Assembly: GCA_964622775.1 (NCBI GenBank)
Contig: CAZUSO010000023.1
Coordinates: 1 to 44,609 of the forward strand
DNA: 44,609 nucleotides
Reading direction: 5' to 3'
Source: CAZUSO01 sp964622775
Lineage (GTDB): Bacteria; Bacteroidota; Bacteroidia; Chitinophagales; Chitinophagaceae
Shown in pieces: positions 15,677 through 24,902 of this stretch; the first letter of the stretch is position 1; each line of letters opens with the position of its first letter. The notes beneath the pieces were generated by a model. The model was not told where the DNA came from, ran no database searches, and saw only the letters and a program-made list of their open reading frames with translations. A program made the translations under genes and the position numbers.

Positions 15677-16270
15677 ATGTTCACAGGAATAATTGAAACT
15701 ACGGGAATCATCATAAAAGCTGAAAAAGAAAATCAGCTCGCCCACTTCACGATCCAAAGCTCGATTTCTTCCGAATTAAATGTTGATCAGTCGGTATCGC
15801 ATGACGGTGTCTGCCTGACCGTCACGGCAACGGGACAAAATACGCACCGGGTAACCGCCGTAGAAGAAACCTTATCAAAAACCAATCTCAGCGAATGGAG
15901 CGCAGGCAAAACGGTTAACCTGGAACGCGCAATAAAACTGGGAGATCGTCTGGACGGACATATCGTTCAGGGGCATGTGGACACTTACGCCAGGTGCATA
16001 AAGGTTATACCCAATGCAGGGAACCGCTTGTTCCGGTTTGAGTTTGATCCCTCTTTTGCTCCCCTCATCGTGGAAAAGGGATCGGTATGTGTCAATGGTG
16101 TGAGTCTGACGGCATTTGACGTCACTACGAACATGTTCATGGTAACTATTATTCCTTATACATATACGCATACCACCTTCGAAAAATTAGCAGCGGGAAT
16201 GTCGGTCAATATAGAATTTGATTTTATCGGAAAATACCTGCTTCGGAATATGCAGCTTCAACAAAGCTAA
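15677..16270 (+). CDS. ribE: Riboflavin synthase alpha chain
   Basis: A 197-residue enzyme that dismutates two 6,7-dimethyl-8-ribityllumazine molecules into riboflavin. It has the canonical start MFTGIIETTG and two lumazine-binding barrels. The first has SVSHDGVCLTV (about 40-50) and RAIKLGDRLDGHIVQGHVD; the second has EKGSVCVNGVSLTAFDV and the IPYTYTHTTF motif. The ending FDFIGKYLLRNM is typical. It follows the lipoprotein gene closely and converges with the DUF1634 gene, 7 bp apart. Confidence 0.95.
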   Translation: MFTGIIETTGIIIKAEKENQLAHFTIQSSISSELNVDQSVSHDGVCLTVTATGQNTHRVTAVEETLSKTNLSEWSAGKTVNLERAIKLGDRLDGHIVQGHVDTYARCIKVIPNAGNRLFRFEFDPSFAPLIVEKGSVCVNGVSLTAFDVTTNMFMVTIIPYTYTHTTFEKLAAGMSVNIEFDFIGKYLLRNMQLQQS

Positions 16271-16277
16271 ACTGCTC

Positions 16278-16667
16278 CTATGCTATCGATCCGTAAATAA
16301 TGCTGAAAAGAATGACGCAGAGAATGATCATGGAAACAGTCACATACAAACGATCCTTTTCTAAGGCAAATCCTATCAAAGCCAGAACCACCCGCATGAC
16401 TGGCGTGGCTATGAGTACCATTACGCCCAATTGTATGACAGCATGGTAGTCAGCATTTGACAATCCCTGGAATAAATGTGCAAATCCCTGAAATCGAAGC
16501 GGGTTAAATTCCGTGTAGTTCACTGCTCCCTCACCTCTCTGAAACAGGTATAAAAGCAGTCCTGCCACAACAAGGGACATTGCGATGATCACACCCCAAC
16601 GCAGGAGATTGCCCACAAGTTGTTGTAAGTCGCGATCTTTATATTCAGAAGGAGATTCGGGCATCAT
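16278..16667 (-). CDS. DUF1634 membrane protein
   Basis: A 129-residue integral membrane protein. It has three hydrophobic segments: about 24-43 (WGVIIAMSLVVAGLLLYLF), 80-103 (VIQLGVMVLIATPVMRVVLALI) and 108-128. The pattern YRDxDLQQLVGNLLRWGV near the start and NPLRFQG fits DUF1634. Such proteins usually sit beside a TauE/SafE-type sulfite or organosulfur exporter; none is here. It follows the DUF983 gene by 28 bp on the same strand, so the two are likely cotranscribed. Confidence 0.85.
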   Translation of the reverse strand: MMPESPSEYKDRDLQQLVGNLLRWGVIIAMSLVVAGLLLYLFQRGEGAVNYTEFNPLRFQGFAHLFQGLSNADYHAVIQLGVMVLIATPVMRVVLALIGFALEKDRLYVTVSMIILCVILFSIIYGSIA

Positions 16668-16695
16668 TGATATATTTCCGGTGGATGAAAATTAT

Positions 16696-17103
16696 TCAGG
16701 ACTCCGTTTCCACGGTAGACCCTTTGCCGTATTTTACAAACATATAAAGGTACAGCACCCGGGCATAACGCATCAGCCAGGGCTGCAGCAGGATCAGTAT
16801 CCCTACGTTTACGCCAAGATACCAAAACAGGCTGTAATCCAAAAAAGACAAACCGAAGAACAGCCAGTACCAGATCATATTAAAGACAGACACTGCTATG
16901 CTCAGTCCGTAACTTACATAACCGGTACCATAATAAAAGCCGACTTCCAGCTCCATCTTTTGACCACACTCACTACAGCGTTCCGGCATTTCCATAAATT
17001 TGTTCAGAGGGAAAACACTGCGGTTTTTAAACATGTGACCTTTGCGGCATTTCGGGCATTTCATCCCAAAGATACTACCTGAAAAAGAAGGTTTATTATC
17101 CAT
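16696..17103 (-). CDS. DUF983 family protein with zinc-ribbon-like N-terminus
   Basis: A 135-residue protein. The N-terminus has two CxxC pairs, MKCPKCRKGHMF and RCSECGQKME, like a zinc ribbon. Two or three membrane segments follow (GYVSYGLSIAVSVFNMIWYW, LFWYLGVNVGILILL). This is the DUF983 layout. The function is unknown; copies are often near respiratory or sulfur genes. It is the first gene of a two-gene unit with the DUF1634 gene. A -7 box lies 23 bp upstream. Confidence 0.87.
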   Translation of the reverse strand: MDNKPSFSGSIFGMKCPKCRKGHMFKNRSVFPLNKFMEMPERCSECGQKMELEVGFYYGTGYVSYGLSIAVSVFNMIWYWLFFGLSFLDYSLFWYLGVNVGILILLQPWLMRYARVLYLYMFVKYGKGSTVETES

Positions 17104-17125
17104 TAATTTGAGGAATTATCTGATG

Positions 17126-17133
17126 CAAAGGTA
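17126..17133 (-). promoter_or_regulatory. -7 box of the DUF983-DUF1634 unit
   Basis: On the minus strand TACCTTTG (17133-17126) fits TAnnTTTG, 22 bp before the DUF983 start. No -33 box is seen at 19 bp. Confidence 0.5.
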
Positions 17134-17433
17134 CAAGGTTAATCGCTTAGAGTATGAATAATTTTGCCGGTGATATGAGATATGAAAGGCAGCGAGGGGC
17201 GTTGCCGCCTTTCTGTGATATGTGTATCAGGCATGTGTGTAAGCTACAGGGTTAAACTCCCGAACACGCTTTACAGTAATGGTACCAACTGTACGGTTAT
17301 CCGGAAATTCAGAGGCAACCCTGCAAGGCTGAATTATTGAATATTGACTATAAATAATCCCGGCTTATGCACTATTAAATCTAAAGAACGAAAAGGTTTC
17401 TTTGTATATTGCAAGCATAACAGACAATGCTAA
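17134..17433. other. Intergenic stretch with hairpin at 17184-17213
   Basis: Between divergent DUF983 and nhaA. GAAAGGC (17184-17190) pairs with GCCTTTC (17207-17213), with partial pairing further in. No gene. No convincing nhaA promoter, although TTTCTTTG near 17398 is close to the -7 consensus. Confidence 0.4.
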
Positions 17434-18774
17434 ATGGCAGTTCAGAAAAAATCTCCTATTGAAAAAATAACCCGTCCGGTTCAAAAATTTATACAAAATG
17501 AAAAGGCCGGAGGGATTGTATTGGGCATTAGCGTAATCTTTGCAATAGCTCTGGCAAACTCTCCCTGGGCAGAACAATACCACCACATCTTCGAATACGA
17601 ATTAGGCTTTTTGTTTGAAGGGAAAACGTATTTGGCATACAGCATTCACCATTGGATTAACGACGGGTTAATGGCCATATTTTTCTTCGTTGTAGGGCTT
17701 GAATTAAAAAGAGAAATTGTTGCGGGAGAATTATCCCGGCCCCGCAAAGCTCTGCTACCAATTGGCGCAGCATTAGGCGGAATGCTAATTCCGGCGCTTA
17801 TTTACTTTAGCCTTAATCCTACCGGAGAAATGAGCAAAGGCTGGGGCATACCGATGGCTACCGACATCGCATTTGCTTTAGGTGTGCTGTTTTTGCTGGG
17901 TAATAAAATTCCATTAGCATTAAAAGTCTTTCTCACGGCGCTGGCCATTGTGGATGACCTGGGAGCAGTGCTGGTCATTGCCTTTTTCTATACTTCCGAT
18001 ATCTCCTTAGTGAGCCTGCTCATCGCTTTTATCTTCCTCCTGATGATGTATCTCGGCAATAAGATGGGTATAAGAAGCGTACTGTTCTATGCGATATTCG
18101 GCATAGGCGGTGTCTGGACGGGATTCCTGTTATCGGGCGTTCATGCCACGATAGCAGCGGTTTTAGCGGCATTCACCATTCCTGCCGATGTGAAAATCAG
18201 CGAAAGCGGATATATTCAAAAAATCCAGGCCTGCCTCGGCCTTTTCAAAGCGGCTGATGCCAATAATCAAATCCCGACATTAACCAATGAGCAATTACAC
18301 ATCCTGGATGAAATAAAAAAAGATACGGATAATGCTATTCCGCCATTACAGAAACTGGAACATGCCATGCATCCCTTCGTTTCCTTTATTATCATCCCGA
18401 TTTTCGCATTGGCTAATGCCGGCATTTCAGTTTTGGATATTGATCCGGGACAAATATTCAGCAACCATGTTGCGCTGGGCGTTGCATCGGGACTATTGAT
18501 CGGAAAGGTTATCGGTGTCGTTGGTTTTACCCTGTTGCTTGCCAAACTAAACATTGCGCCATTCCCAACCGGAATGAATATGCGCAATTTATTAGGAATA
18601 GGTTTTCTGGCATCAATCGGTTTTACGATGTCGCTGTTCATCACTTCCCTGGCATTTACCCACGAAACGTATCAGACACAGGCAAAACTGGGAATCTTTA
18701 CCGCATCAATTATTGGTGGTATTATTGGATATTTTATTTTAAAAAAGCAACCTCAAAAAACGGTTGGAAAATGA
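17434..18774 (+). CDS. nhaA: Na+/H+ antiporter NhaA
   Basis: A 446-residue inner-membrane antiporter that exports Na+ in exchange for protons. About twelve membrane segments are visible. The signature GWGIPMATDIAFALGVLFLLG and the paired ion-binding aspartates in ALAIVDDLGAVLVIAFFYT are intact. FVVGLELKREIVAGEL is also conserved. The loop before segment IX is longer than in E. coli NhaA (388 residues), which is usual in Bacteroidota. It is transcribed alone. Confidence 0.95.
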   Translation: MAVQKKSPIEKITRPVQKFIQNEKAGGIVLGISVIFAIALANSPWAEQYHHIFEYELGFLFEGKTYLAYSIHHWINDGLMAIFFFVVGLELKREIVAGELSRPRKALLPIGAALGGMLIPALIYFSLNPTGEMSKGWGIPMATDIAFALGVLFLLGNKIPLALKVFLTALAIVDDLGAVLVIAFFYTSDISLVSLLIAFIFLLMMYLGNKMGIRSVLFYAIFGIGGVWTGFLLSGVHATIAAVLAAFTIPADVKISESGYIQKIQACLGLFKAADANNQIPTLTNEQLHILDEIKKDTDNAIPPLQKLEHAMHPFVSFIIIPIFALANAGISVLDIDPGQIFSNHVALGVASGLLIGKVIGVVGFTLLLAKLNIAPFPTGMNMRNLLGIGFLASIGFTMSLFITSLAFTHETYQTQAKLGIFTASIIGGIIGYFILKKQPQKTVGK

Positions 18775-19108
18775 CATTTTAACGGACATGCCGGCAATAA
18801 AGCATTGATTTATTTTAAAAAAATGCTTCGGCAATCGGATTCTGAACATAACAATATTATCTACGGATTAGATTGAAATACTGCATATAATTTTTGAAAA
18901 ACTGCTACATCATTAGATTTTATAATGGAAAAATTTGAAGCAAAATTGCCTCACAGATTTGCACAGGTATAATCATCCGTGTAAATCGGTACTATTTGTC
19001 AGCAAGGATAAAAATAAAATATCACGGCATTTTTCTAAATTTGGGAAGTTAATTTTGGCCGCGTAATAATACAGAAAACCGTCCGTATCCGATAGTCATA
19101 AATGAGGG
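18775..19108. other. Gene-free stretch after nhaA
   Basis: About 330 bp. AAGCATT and AATGCTT near 18800-18830 could form a weak hairpin after nhaA. Nothing else is seen. Confidence 0.4.
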
Positions 19109-19116
19109 TACTTTTG
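19109..19116 (+). promoter_or_regulatory. -7 box very close to the TsaC-like start
   Basis: TACTTTTG fits TAnnTTTG and ends only 5 bp before ATG 19122. If used, the transcript would begin at or next to the start codon, that is, a leaderless mRNA. There is no in-frame downstream ATG that would preserve the protein's N-terminus. Confidence 0.4.
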
Positions 19117-19121
19117 CAGTC

Positions 19122-19688
19122 ATGAATACTGAAATCAATAACGCATTATATATACTTCGCAACGATGGTACCATACTCTATCCAACAGACACGATCTGGG
19201 GCCTGGGATGTGATGCCATGTGTCCCGAAGCTATCAGAAAAATATATGCCATCAAAAAGCGAAGCGACCGGAAAAGCCTGATCATCCTCTTGCCGGAAGC
19301 CAAAGATATCTTTCAATATACGGCCAATCCGCACCCGGACATTATCGATATCCTCAACCGGTTTGAGCGGCCTACAACCGTAATTTATCCACAAGCGGTA
19401 GGGCTTCCGGACGAATTGATTTCCGATGACGGCAGTATCGCCATCCGGATTGTGCGGGAGCCTTTCTGTAAATCACTGTTAAAAAGGCTGCGTCATCCGT
19501 TGGTGTCCACCTCGGCGAACCTCAGCAGGCACCCTACCCCGCATTGTTTTAAGGAAATAGACAGCCGGATTAAGGAACAGGTAGATTATATTGTCGCATA
19601 CCGGCAGGAAGAGGAGCATCCTGCTGCTGCATCACAGATTGTCCGGATCAATAATGCAGACGGCAGCGTCGAAATTATCCGTGCCTGA
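19122..19688 (+). CDS. L-threonylcarbamoyladenylate synthase-like (Sua5/YciO/YrdC)
   Basis: A 188-residue cytosolic protein of the YrdC fold. The fold member TsaC makes threonylcarbamoyl-AMP for the t6A tRNA modification. Motifs: YPTDTIWGLGCDAM (about 20-33), IYAIKKRSDRKSLIILL, a central ERPTTVIYP, IAIRIVREPFCKSLLK and STSANLSRHPTP. The KRS-type residues and STSAN are conserved. It lacks the extra Sua5 C-terminal domain. TsaC and its paralogue YciO cannot be separated by eye. It converges with ychF, 32 bp apart. Confidence 0.88.
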   Translation: MNTEINNALYILRNDGTILYPTDTIWGLGCDAMCPEAIRKIYAIKKRSDRKSLIILLPEAKDIFQYTANPHPDIIDILNRFERPTTVIYPQAVGLPDELISDDGSIAIRIVREPFCKSLLKRLRHPLVSTSANLSRHPTPHCFKEIDSRIKEQVDYIVAYRQEEEHPAAASQIVRINNADGSVEIIRA

Positions 19689-19720
19689 TTTAACGATTGG
19701 ACAATATTCAGCAGACGGAA

Positions 19721-20818
19721 TCAGACATTGAAACGGAAGTGCATGACATCCCCGTCTTTTACCAGATATTCCTTACCCTCTATGCGGAGTTTGCCTTTTT
19801 CTTTCGCAGCAGCTTCACCACCGAGCGCTATAAAATCATCAAAGCTGATTACCTCCGCTTTAATAAATCCCTTTTCAAAATCCGTATGGATCACGCTGGC
19901 AGCCTGCGGAGCCTTCCAGCCCTCATGAATCGTCCAGGCACGCACTTCCTGCACACCTGCGGTAAAGTAAGTAATCAGGTTTAAAAGCTGATAAGTAGCG
20001 CGGATCAGCCGGTTCAGCCCCGGTTCGGCCAGTTTATATTCTTCCAGGAACATGGCTTTATCCGTTTCATCCCCCAGCTCGGTAATCTGTGCTTCAATAT
20101 TATTGTTCATCACAATCACTTCGGCGCCTTCTGCCGCCGCCATAGCCTTTACGGCATCGCTGAATTTATTGCCCGTGTGCATGGAAGCTTCATCCACATT
20201 GGCAACGTACAGCACCGGTTTTTGGGTCAGCAGGAAGAGATCAGCTACCGCCTCGCGGTCTTCTCCTTCCAGGTTCAGGCTTCGGATATTTTTGCCTTGC
20301 TCCAAATGATTTTTGCACTGGATCAATACTTCCAGCGCCCGTTTCATTTTCGGATCTGCCTTAGCCATTTTCTCCGTACGGGATATCTTTTTTTCAATAC
20401 TTTCCAGGTCTTTAAGCTGCAATTCGGTATCAATGATTTCTTTATCAGAAACAGGATCAATAGCACCTTCTTCACGCAGGATATTATCATCCTCGAAGCA
20501 GCGCAATACCTGAATGATGGCATTCACCTCACGGATATTAGCCAGAAATTTATTGCCCAGCCCTTCGCCGCCTGAAGCGCCTTTCACCAGACCGGCGATA
20601 TCAACAAACTCAATGGTGGTGGGTACTATCCGGTTAGGTTTTACAATCTCCGCCAATTGATCCATACGGACATCCGGCACATCCACCAGACCCACATTAG
20701 GTTCGATTGTACAAAAACGATAATTGCTGGCCTGCGCTTTTGCACTGTTGCTGACCGCATTAAAGAGTGTGGATTTTCCAACATTGGGAAGTCCGACGAT
20801 TCCTGCCTGTAATGCCAT
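19721..20818 (-). CDS. ychF: Ribosome-binding ATPase YchF (Obg-like GTPase fold)
   Basis: A 365-residue P-loop protein of the Obg/HflX superclass that prefers ATP and binds the 70S ribosome. G1 is GLPNVGKSTLFNAV at about residues 8-21, with the switch/G3 region VDIAGLVKGASGGEGLGNKF. A coiled coil lies in the middle (LKDLESIEKKISRTEKMAK). The TGS domain closes the protein (FFTAGVQEVRAWTIHEG to KDGDVMHFRFNV). I use ATG 20818 (MALQAGIVGLPN). The 22 extra codons of the longer frame are not conserved, and a -7 box lies within them. Confidence 0.95.
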   Translation of the reverse strand: MALQAGIVGLPNVGKSTLFNAVSNSAKAQASNYRFCTIEPNVGLVDVPDVRMDQLAEIVKPNRIVPTTIEFVDIAGLVKGASGGEGLGNKFLANIREVNAIIQVLRCFEDDNILREEGAIDPVSDKEIIDTELQLKDLESIEKKISRTEKMAKADPKMKRALEVLIQCKNHLEQGKNIRSLNLEGEDREAVADLFLLTQKPVLYVANVDEASMHTGNKFSDAVKAMAAAEGAEVIVMNNNIEAQITELGDETDKAMFLEEYKLAEPGLNRLIRATYQLLNLITYFTAGVQEVRAWTIHEGWKAPQAASVIHTDFEKGFIKAEVISFDDFIALGGEAAAKEKGKLRIEGKEYLVKDGDVMHFRFNV

Positions 20819-20855
20819 ATTGTTTAAACCGGATATAAATTTTAAAAAACAGGCG

Positions 20856-20863
20856 CAAAGGTA
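20856..20863 (-). promoter_or_regulatory. -7 box of ychF
   Basis: TACCTTTG on the minus strand (20863-20856) fits TAnnTTTG, 37 bp before ATG 20818, supporting that start. No -33 box is clear. Confidence 0.5.
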
Positions 20864-21367
20864 ATATTTGTTATTCAATATCAATGAAGCCCTGAAGTTT
20901 CCACGGGGAATACGCTTTTAAGTATGAAAACATCGAAGTCATGCTTCGACTGCTACCAATCTCTCAATCCTTCAACCTGTCGAAGGTCGCCCGCTTCTAT
21001 TGTCACTCAGAACCTAAACGTGACATGTTTCGACAAGCTCCTATAACATGCACTCAGAAGTTGTTGAAGAGCAAGGTTTATGTCCTGATGCCAGGGATAG
21101 TATCGAGTTATATCTTTGGCGCACGAAAGAATTCGTGCAGCAGCGGCATACTTTTGGCGAAACTGCAAATGACAAGATCTCAAGCCTCTTTTTGTTACTG
21201 GCCTTTTCACCAACAACAAAAGGAATACCGATAAAAATTTGCCCTCCGCTTTGAATACATCCAAAAACGCCGCTTGGGAGATTACAACAAAAACGATACG
21301 AGCAAAGCGCGAAGCATAGCCGCTTAAACTGTATCTTTGCAGCCAAATTTACAGTTCAAATTACCCC
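20864..21367. other. Gene-free stretch with decayed repeat traces
   Basis: About 500 bp. The segment 20934-21035 has CTTCGACTGC, CCTGTCGAAGG, TTGTCACTCAG and GTGACATGTTTCGACAAG, fragments of the same hairpin repeat as at 6827-6894. Overlapping frames here on both strands are chance frames. Confidence 0.4.
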
Positions 21368-22573
21368 ATGTTTAAAATAGGATTAATCCTCGAAGGGAAA
21401 ACACCGCCGGACACACGGGTAGCGCTTACGCCAACTCAATGTACAGAATTGACCATGCGGTTTCCCGACATCAGCATATTCGTACAACCCGCTCCCCACC
21501 GCTGCTATACGGATGAGGAATACCGTGCCGCAGACGTACTTGTTCAGGATGATTTGAGTAACTGCGATTTATTGTTGGGTATTAAAGAAGTACCCATCGA
21601 CAAGCTGATACCGGGGAAAACCTACTGTTTCTTTTCCCATACCAAGAAAAAACAACCTTACAATCAGCAACTGATGCGGGCTTTGATTGAAAAGCGTATC
21701 CGGCTGATAGATTACGAGGCGCTTACTTATGATGACGGGCAACGTATCCTCGGCTTCGGTTTTTTTGCAGGGGTTGTAGGGGCACACAACGGACTACTGG
21801 CTTACGGCAAAAAGACAGGTCTTTTCCATTTGGATGCAGCGCATGAATCTCATGATATGGCTGCCATGATGCACCAATATGCGCATGTGGATTTACCCCC
21901 CCTGAAAATTGCGGTAACCGGATCCGGCCGGGTGGCCACCGGTATTCTGGAAATTATGCAGGCATGGAATATTAAGAGCGTGGAAGCAGAAGATTTTCTT
22001 AAAAACGAATATGAATACCCGGTATATACCCTGCTGAAAGGCGCTGCCCTTTACGAGCAGAAGGTAACGAAAACCTATAGCCGGAATGAATTTCATGCCC
22101 ACCCGGAAGATTACAATTGCAAATTTTTACCTTATACGAGAACGGCGGACATCCTGATGAACGGTATTTACTGGGATAAGAAAATAGCGCGTTTGTTTGA
22201 GAAGGAAGATGCAAAAGATCCGGAATTCAGTATCCAGGTTATTGCCGACATTACCTGCGATATGGACGGTTCCGTCCCCCTGAACTTAGGCGCTTCAACC
22301 ATTGCCGATCCGGTATATGGGTACGACCTTACAACGGGAAATAAAACGGCTCCGTTTATTAATGACCCTAATATCATTGATATTATGGCTGTGGATAATC
22401 TTCCCAACGAATTACCCCGCGATGCTTCTGAACATTTCGGCATCCAAATGCTTAGGTTTGTCCTGCCTGAATTTCTGAATAAGGAAAGCAAAATCATTAC
22501 AAGAGCCACAATTTGTGAAGGCGGTCGCCTGGGTACCCATTTTGAATATCTGAGTGATTACGCCTATTCATAG
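21368..22573 (+). CDS. Alanine/saccharopine dehydrogenase-like NAD(P) oxidoreductase
   Basis: A 401-residue enzyme of the AlaDH/PNT fold. The N-terminal domain has the RVALTPTQC motif typical of alanine dehydrogenase and of NAD-dependent, lysine-forming saccharopine dehydrogenase. The Rossmann motif is VTGSGRVATGILEIM at about 180. Residues YEALTYDDGQRILGFGFFAG and IADITCDMDGSVPLNLGAST fit the saccharopine/lysine dehydrogenase branch. The exact substrate is not decidable from sequence. The next gene, an aminotransferase, begins 21 bp later, so the two form a likely operon. Confidence 0.8.
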   Translation: MFKIGLILEGKTPPDTRVALTPTQCTELTMRFPDISIFVQPAPHRCYTDEEYRAADVLVQDDLSNCDLLLGIKEVPIDKLIPGKTYCFFSHTKKKQPYNQQLMRALIEKRIRLIDYEALTYDDGQRILGFGFFAGVVGAHNGLLAYGKKTGLFHLDAAHESHDMAAMMHQYAHVDLPPLKIAVTGSGRVATGILEIMQAWNIKSVEAEDFLKNEYEYPVYTLLKGAALYEQKVTKTYSRNEFHAHPEDYNCKFLPYTRTADILMNGIYWDKKIARLFEKEDAKDPEFSIQVIADITCDMDGSVPLNLGASTIADPVYGYDLTTGNKTAPFINDPNIIDIMAVDNLPNELPRDASEHFGIQMLRFVLPEFLNKESKIITRATICEGGRLGTHFEYLSDYAYS

Positions 22574-22594
22574 CTAATAAAGCACATACATTTT

Positions 22595-23734
22595 ATGGAA
22601 TTACCCCTTCAAATGGTGGATTTGAAACGCCAGTATCAAAAGATAAAGCCCGAAGTGGATGCAGCCATTAGCCGTATCCTGGACAGCAGCGCCTTTATCA
22701 ACGGCCCGGATGTGAAAGCTTTCTCCGAAGAACTGGCAGACTACCTGAATGTGAAGCATGTGATACCCTGCGCCAACGGAACTGATGCCCTACAGATTGC
22801 GCTTATGGCTTTGGATCTGCAGCCAGGTGATGAAGTAATCACACCGTCCTTCACTTATATCGCCACTGTGGAAGTGGTGGCTTTGCTACGGTTAAAGCCC
22901 GTTTTCGTAGATGTTGACCGCGAAACATTTACCATGGATCCGGAATCTTTACGCCGCGCCATTACGCCAAAGACGAAGGCAGTCATTCCCGTTCACCTGT
23001 ATGGTCAAAGCGCCGATATGCAAGCCATTCTGGAAATTGCAGCAGCAAAAGATATTCCGGTCATTGAAGATAATGCACAGGCAATCGGAGGCGATTATAC
23101 TTTCCCGGACGGGCAGCAGCAAAAGACGGGCACAATGGGTCGGGTGGGCACTACGTCTTTTTTCCCTTCAAAAAATCTGGGATGCTATGGCGATGGCGGC
23201 GCTATGTTCACCAATGATGATGCACTTGGGGAACGTATGCAGATGATAGCCAATCACGGCCAAAAGGAACGCTATTATCACGAAATGGTGGGATGCAACA
23301 GCCGGTTAGACGGCATTCAGGCTGCCCTTCTGCGCATCAAGCTCAAAGAGCTCGACAATTATTGCGATGCCCGCCGCACTGCCGCTGATTATTATGACCG
23401 GGCTCTTACCGGTCACCCGCTGATCACGCCTCCAAAACGTGTAGCGTACAGCCGGAATGTATATCATCAATATACGATTATACTACACGAAAGCGTGGAT
23501 CGGAATGCGTTGCAACAGCATCTTAGCGATCATGGCATACCGTCAATGATTTATTATCCCGTGCCTTGTCACAAACAAAATATGTTTAAAGGCACCGGCA
23601 TGGAAAATTTTGATCTGCCCAATACGGATTTCCTGACACCACGCGTTTTGTCCCTTCCAATTCATACGGAACTGGATGAAGAAACACTTCAGTACATTAC
23701 GTCAACCTTATTAAAGGGATTATCACACCGGTAA
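22595..23734 (+). CDS. DegT/DnrJ/EryC1/StrS family aminotransferase
   Basis: A 379-residue PLP enzyme that typically transaminates a keto-sugar nucleotide. Typical features are the start MVDLKRQYQKIKPEVDAA, the cofactor contact CANGTDALQIAL (about 60), EVITPSFTYIAT, IEDNAQAIGG and the lysine in TTSFFPSKNLGCYGDGGA at residue 193. The C-terminal domain has VYHQYTIIL and the MIYYPVPCHKQ loop. The length is standard. Substrate unknown: no sugar epimerases or glycosyltransferases sit next to it. Paired with the preceding dehydrogenase. Confidence 0.93.
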   Translation: MELPLQMVDLKRQYQKIKPEVDAAISRILDSSAFINGPDVKAFSEELADYLNVKHVIPCANGTDALQIALMALDLQPGDEVITPSFTYIATVEVVALLRLKPVFVDVDRETFTMDPESLRRAITPKTKAVIPVHLYGQSADMQAILEIAAAKDIPVIEDNAQAIGGDYTFPDGQQQKTGTMGRVGTTSFFPSKNLGCYGDGGAMFTNDDALGERMQMIANHGQKERYYHEMVGCNSRLDGIQAALLRIKLKELDNYCDARRTAADYYDRALTGHPLITPPKRVAYSRNVYHQYTIILHESVDRNALQQHLSDHGIPSMIYYPVPCHKQNMFKGTGMENFDLPNTDFLTPRVLSLPIHTELDEETLQYITSTLLKGLSHR

Positions 23735-23783
23735 TTGCCGATGGATGCGTTTTTAATTGCCGTCATCGCCCGCCCTTCCGGAA

Positions 23784-24902
23784 TTAATAATTTTCCGCAA
23801 GGCCGACAAATGTCGCTCCCCATTTTACCTTCCCGGGCTTTTTACCTAATCGGACAATAACCAGGTCTTTGGCAGGATTAACGTAAATATACTGACCCAA
23901 ATGCCCGTTAGCCAGGAAGTCGCCGCTTTTGGTGGGCAGCCACCATTGATATTGATAATACCATGCGCCACCACCGCTGCTATCCACTTTTGTGGATTGA
24001 GCCACCCATTCCTTTGAAACAATTTGCCGGCCGTTCCAATTGCCCTCATGAAGATAGAGTCGCCCGATTTTTGCAAAGTCAATGGCCGTAGCATTTACAC
24101 AACAAAAGGTTTTTTCCAGCCCGTCCCGTTTCCGGTCTATGCTCCAGCTTGCATCATATTGCATACCCAACGGAGCCCATAGTTTTTCCTCCATATATTG
24201 CGTAATGGTTTTCCCCTTCAACGCCCGTACCAGTACCAATCCCAGCAATTGAGTACCGCCGCTGACATATTCAAACTGCTTTCCTGGCGCACGTTTCAGT
24301 TTGAGGTGCCTGATGGCGTTTTGCAGATTGGTTCCGTAATAAAAAGTAGCCACCTGACCGAAAGGATTATAATATCCTTCATTAAACTTCAGCCCGGACG
24401 TCATCTGTAGCAAATGTTCAATCGTTACCTGATCAAATCCGTTCTTCGATAATTCGGGGATATATTTTGTTACCGGATCTCCAACGGAACCGATCAGCCC
24501 TTCATCAACAGCACATCCAATGAGAATGGAAGTCAGTGATTTGGCCATGGAAAAAGACGGCACAATACCGGATTGCTGATAGCCGTTAAAGTACTTTTCG
24601 TACTGAATCGTATCGTGCTGTATAATTAAAAAAGCGACCGTGTGATTTTCTTCAAGATATTGATCAAATGACATTGTGCGTCCGGTTTCATCCGTAATGG
24701 ATTTTGGCGCCTTGCCATGATCACTTTGATGGAAATAAAAAGTAGCAGAAGGTTTGACTAAATCCCGTCTGGGGAATTTCTTATAGTCCCGCACATCCGC
24801 AATATTATAAACCACAAACCGGCCCACTTTACAGGAAGCCATTGTAATAACAAGGCCTGCCAGCAACAGGATGAGCCCGGGGAATGCTGTTTTTTGCATC
24901 AT
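23784..24902 (-). CDS. Class C beta-lactamase-like serine hydrolase lipoprotein
   Basis: A 372-residue protein of the serine beta-lactamase/PBP-like family. The N-terminus is a lipoprotein signal (LILLLAGLVITMASC, cysteine about 24). The active-site SxxK is SMAKSLTSILIG at about residue 118. The second motif reads FEYVSGGTQLLG, with Y-x-G instead of Y-x-N, as in many esterase-like members. Near the end GHLGQYIYVNPAKDLVIVRLG takes the place of KTG. A role as a peptidase or esterase at the outer membrane is more likely than drug resistance. Monocistronic. Confidence 0.87.
   Translation of the reverse strand: MMQKTAFPGLILLLAGLVITMASCKVGRFVVYNIADVRDYKKFPRRDLVKPSATFYFHQSDHGKAPKSITDETGRTMSFDQYLEENHTVAFLIIQHDTIQYEKYFNGYQQSGIVPSFSMAKSLTSILIGCAVDEGLIGSVGDPVTKYIPELSKNGFDQVTIEHLLQMTSGLKFNEGYYNPFGQVATFYYGTNLQNAIRHLKLKRAPGKQFEYVSGGTQLLGLVLVRALKGKTITQYMEEKLWAPLGMQYDASWSIDRKRDGLEKTFCCVNATAIDFAKIGRLYLHEGNWNGRQIVSKEWVAQSTKVDSSGGGAWYYQYQWWLPTKSGDFLANGHLGQYIYVNPAKDLVIVRLGKKPGKVKWGATFVGLAENY

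Noticed and set aside
19697..19984. 95-codon plus-strand frame
   Set aside because: It overlaps the ychF 3' end in antisense and has no supporting features.
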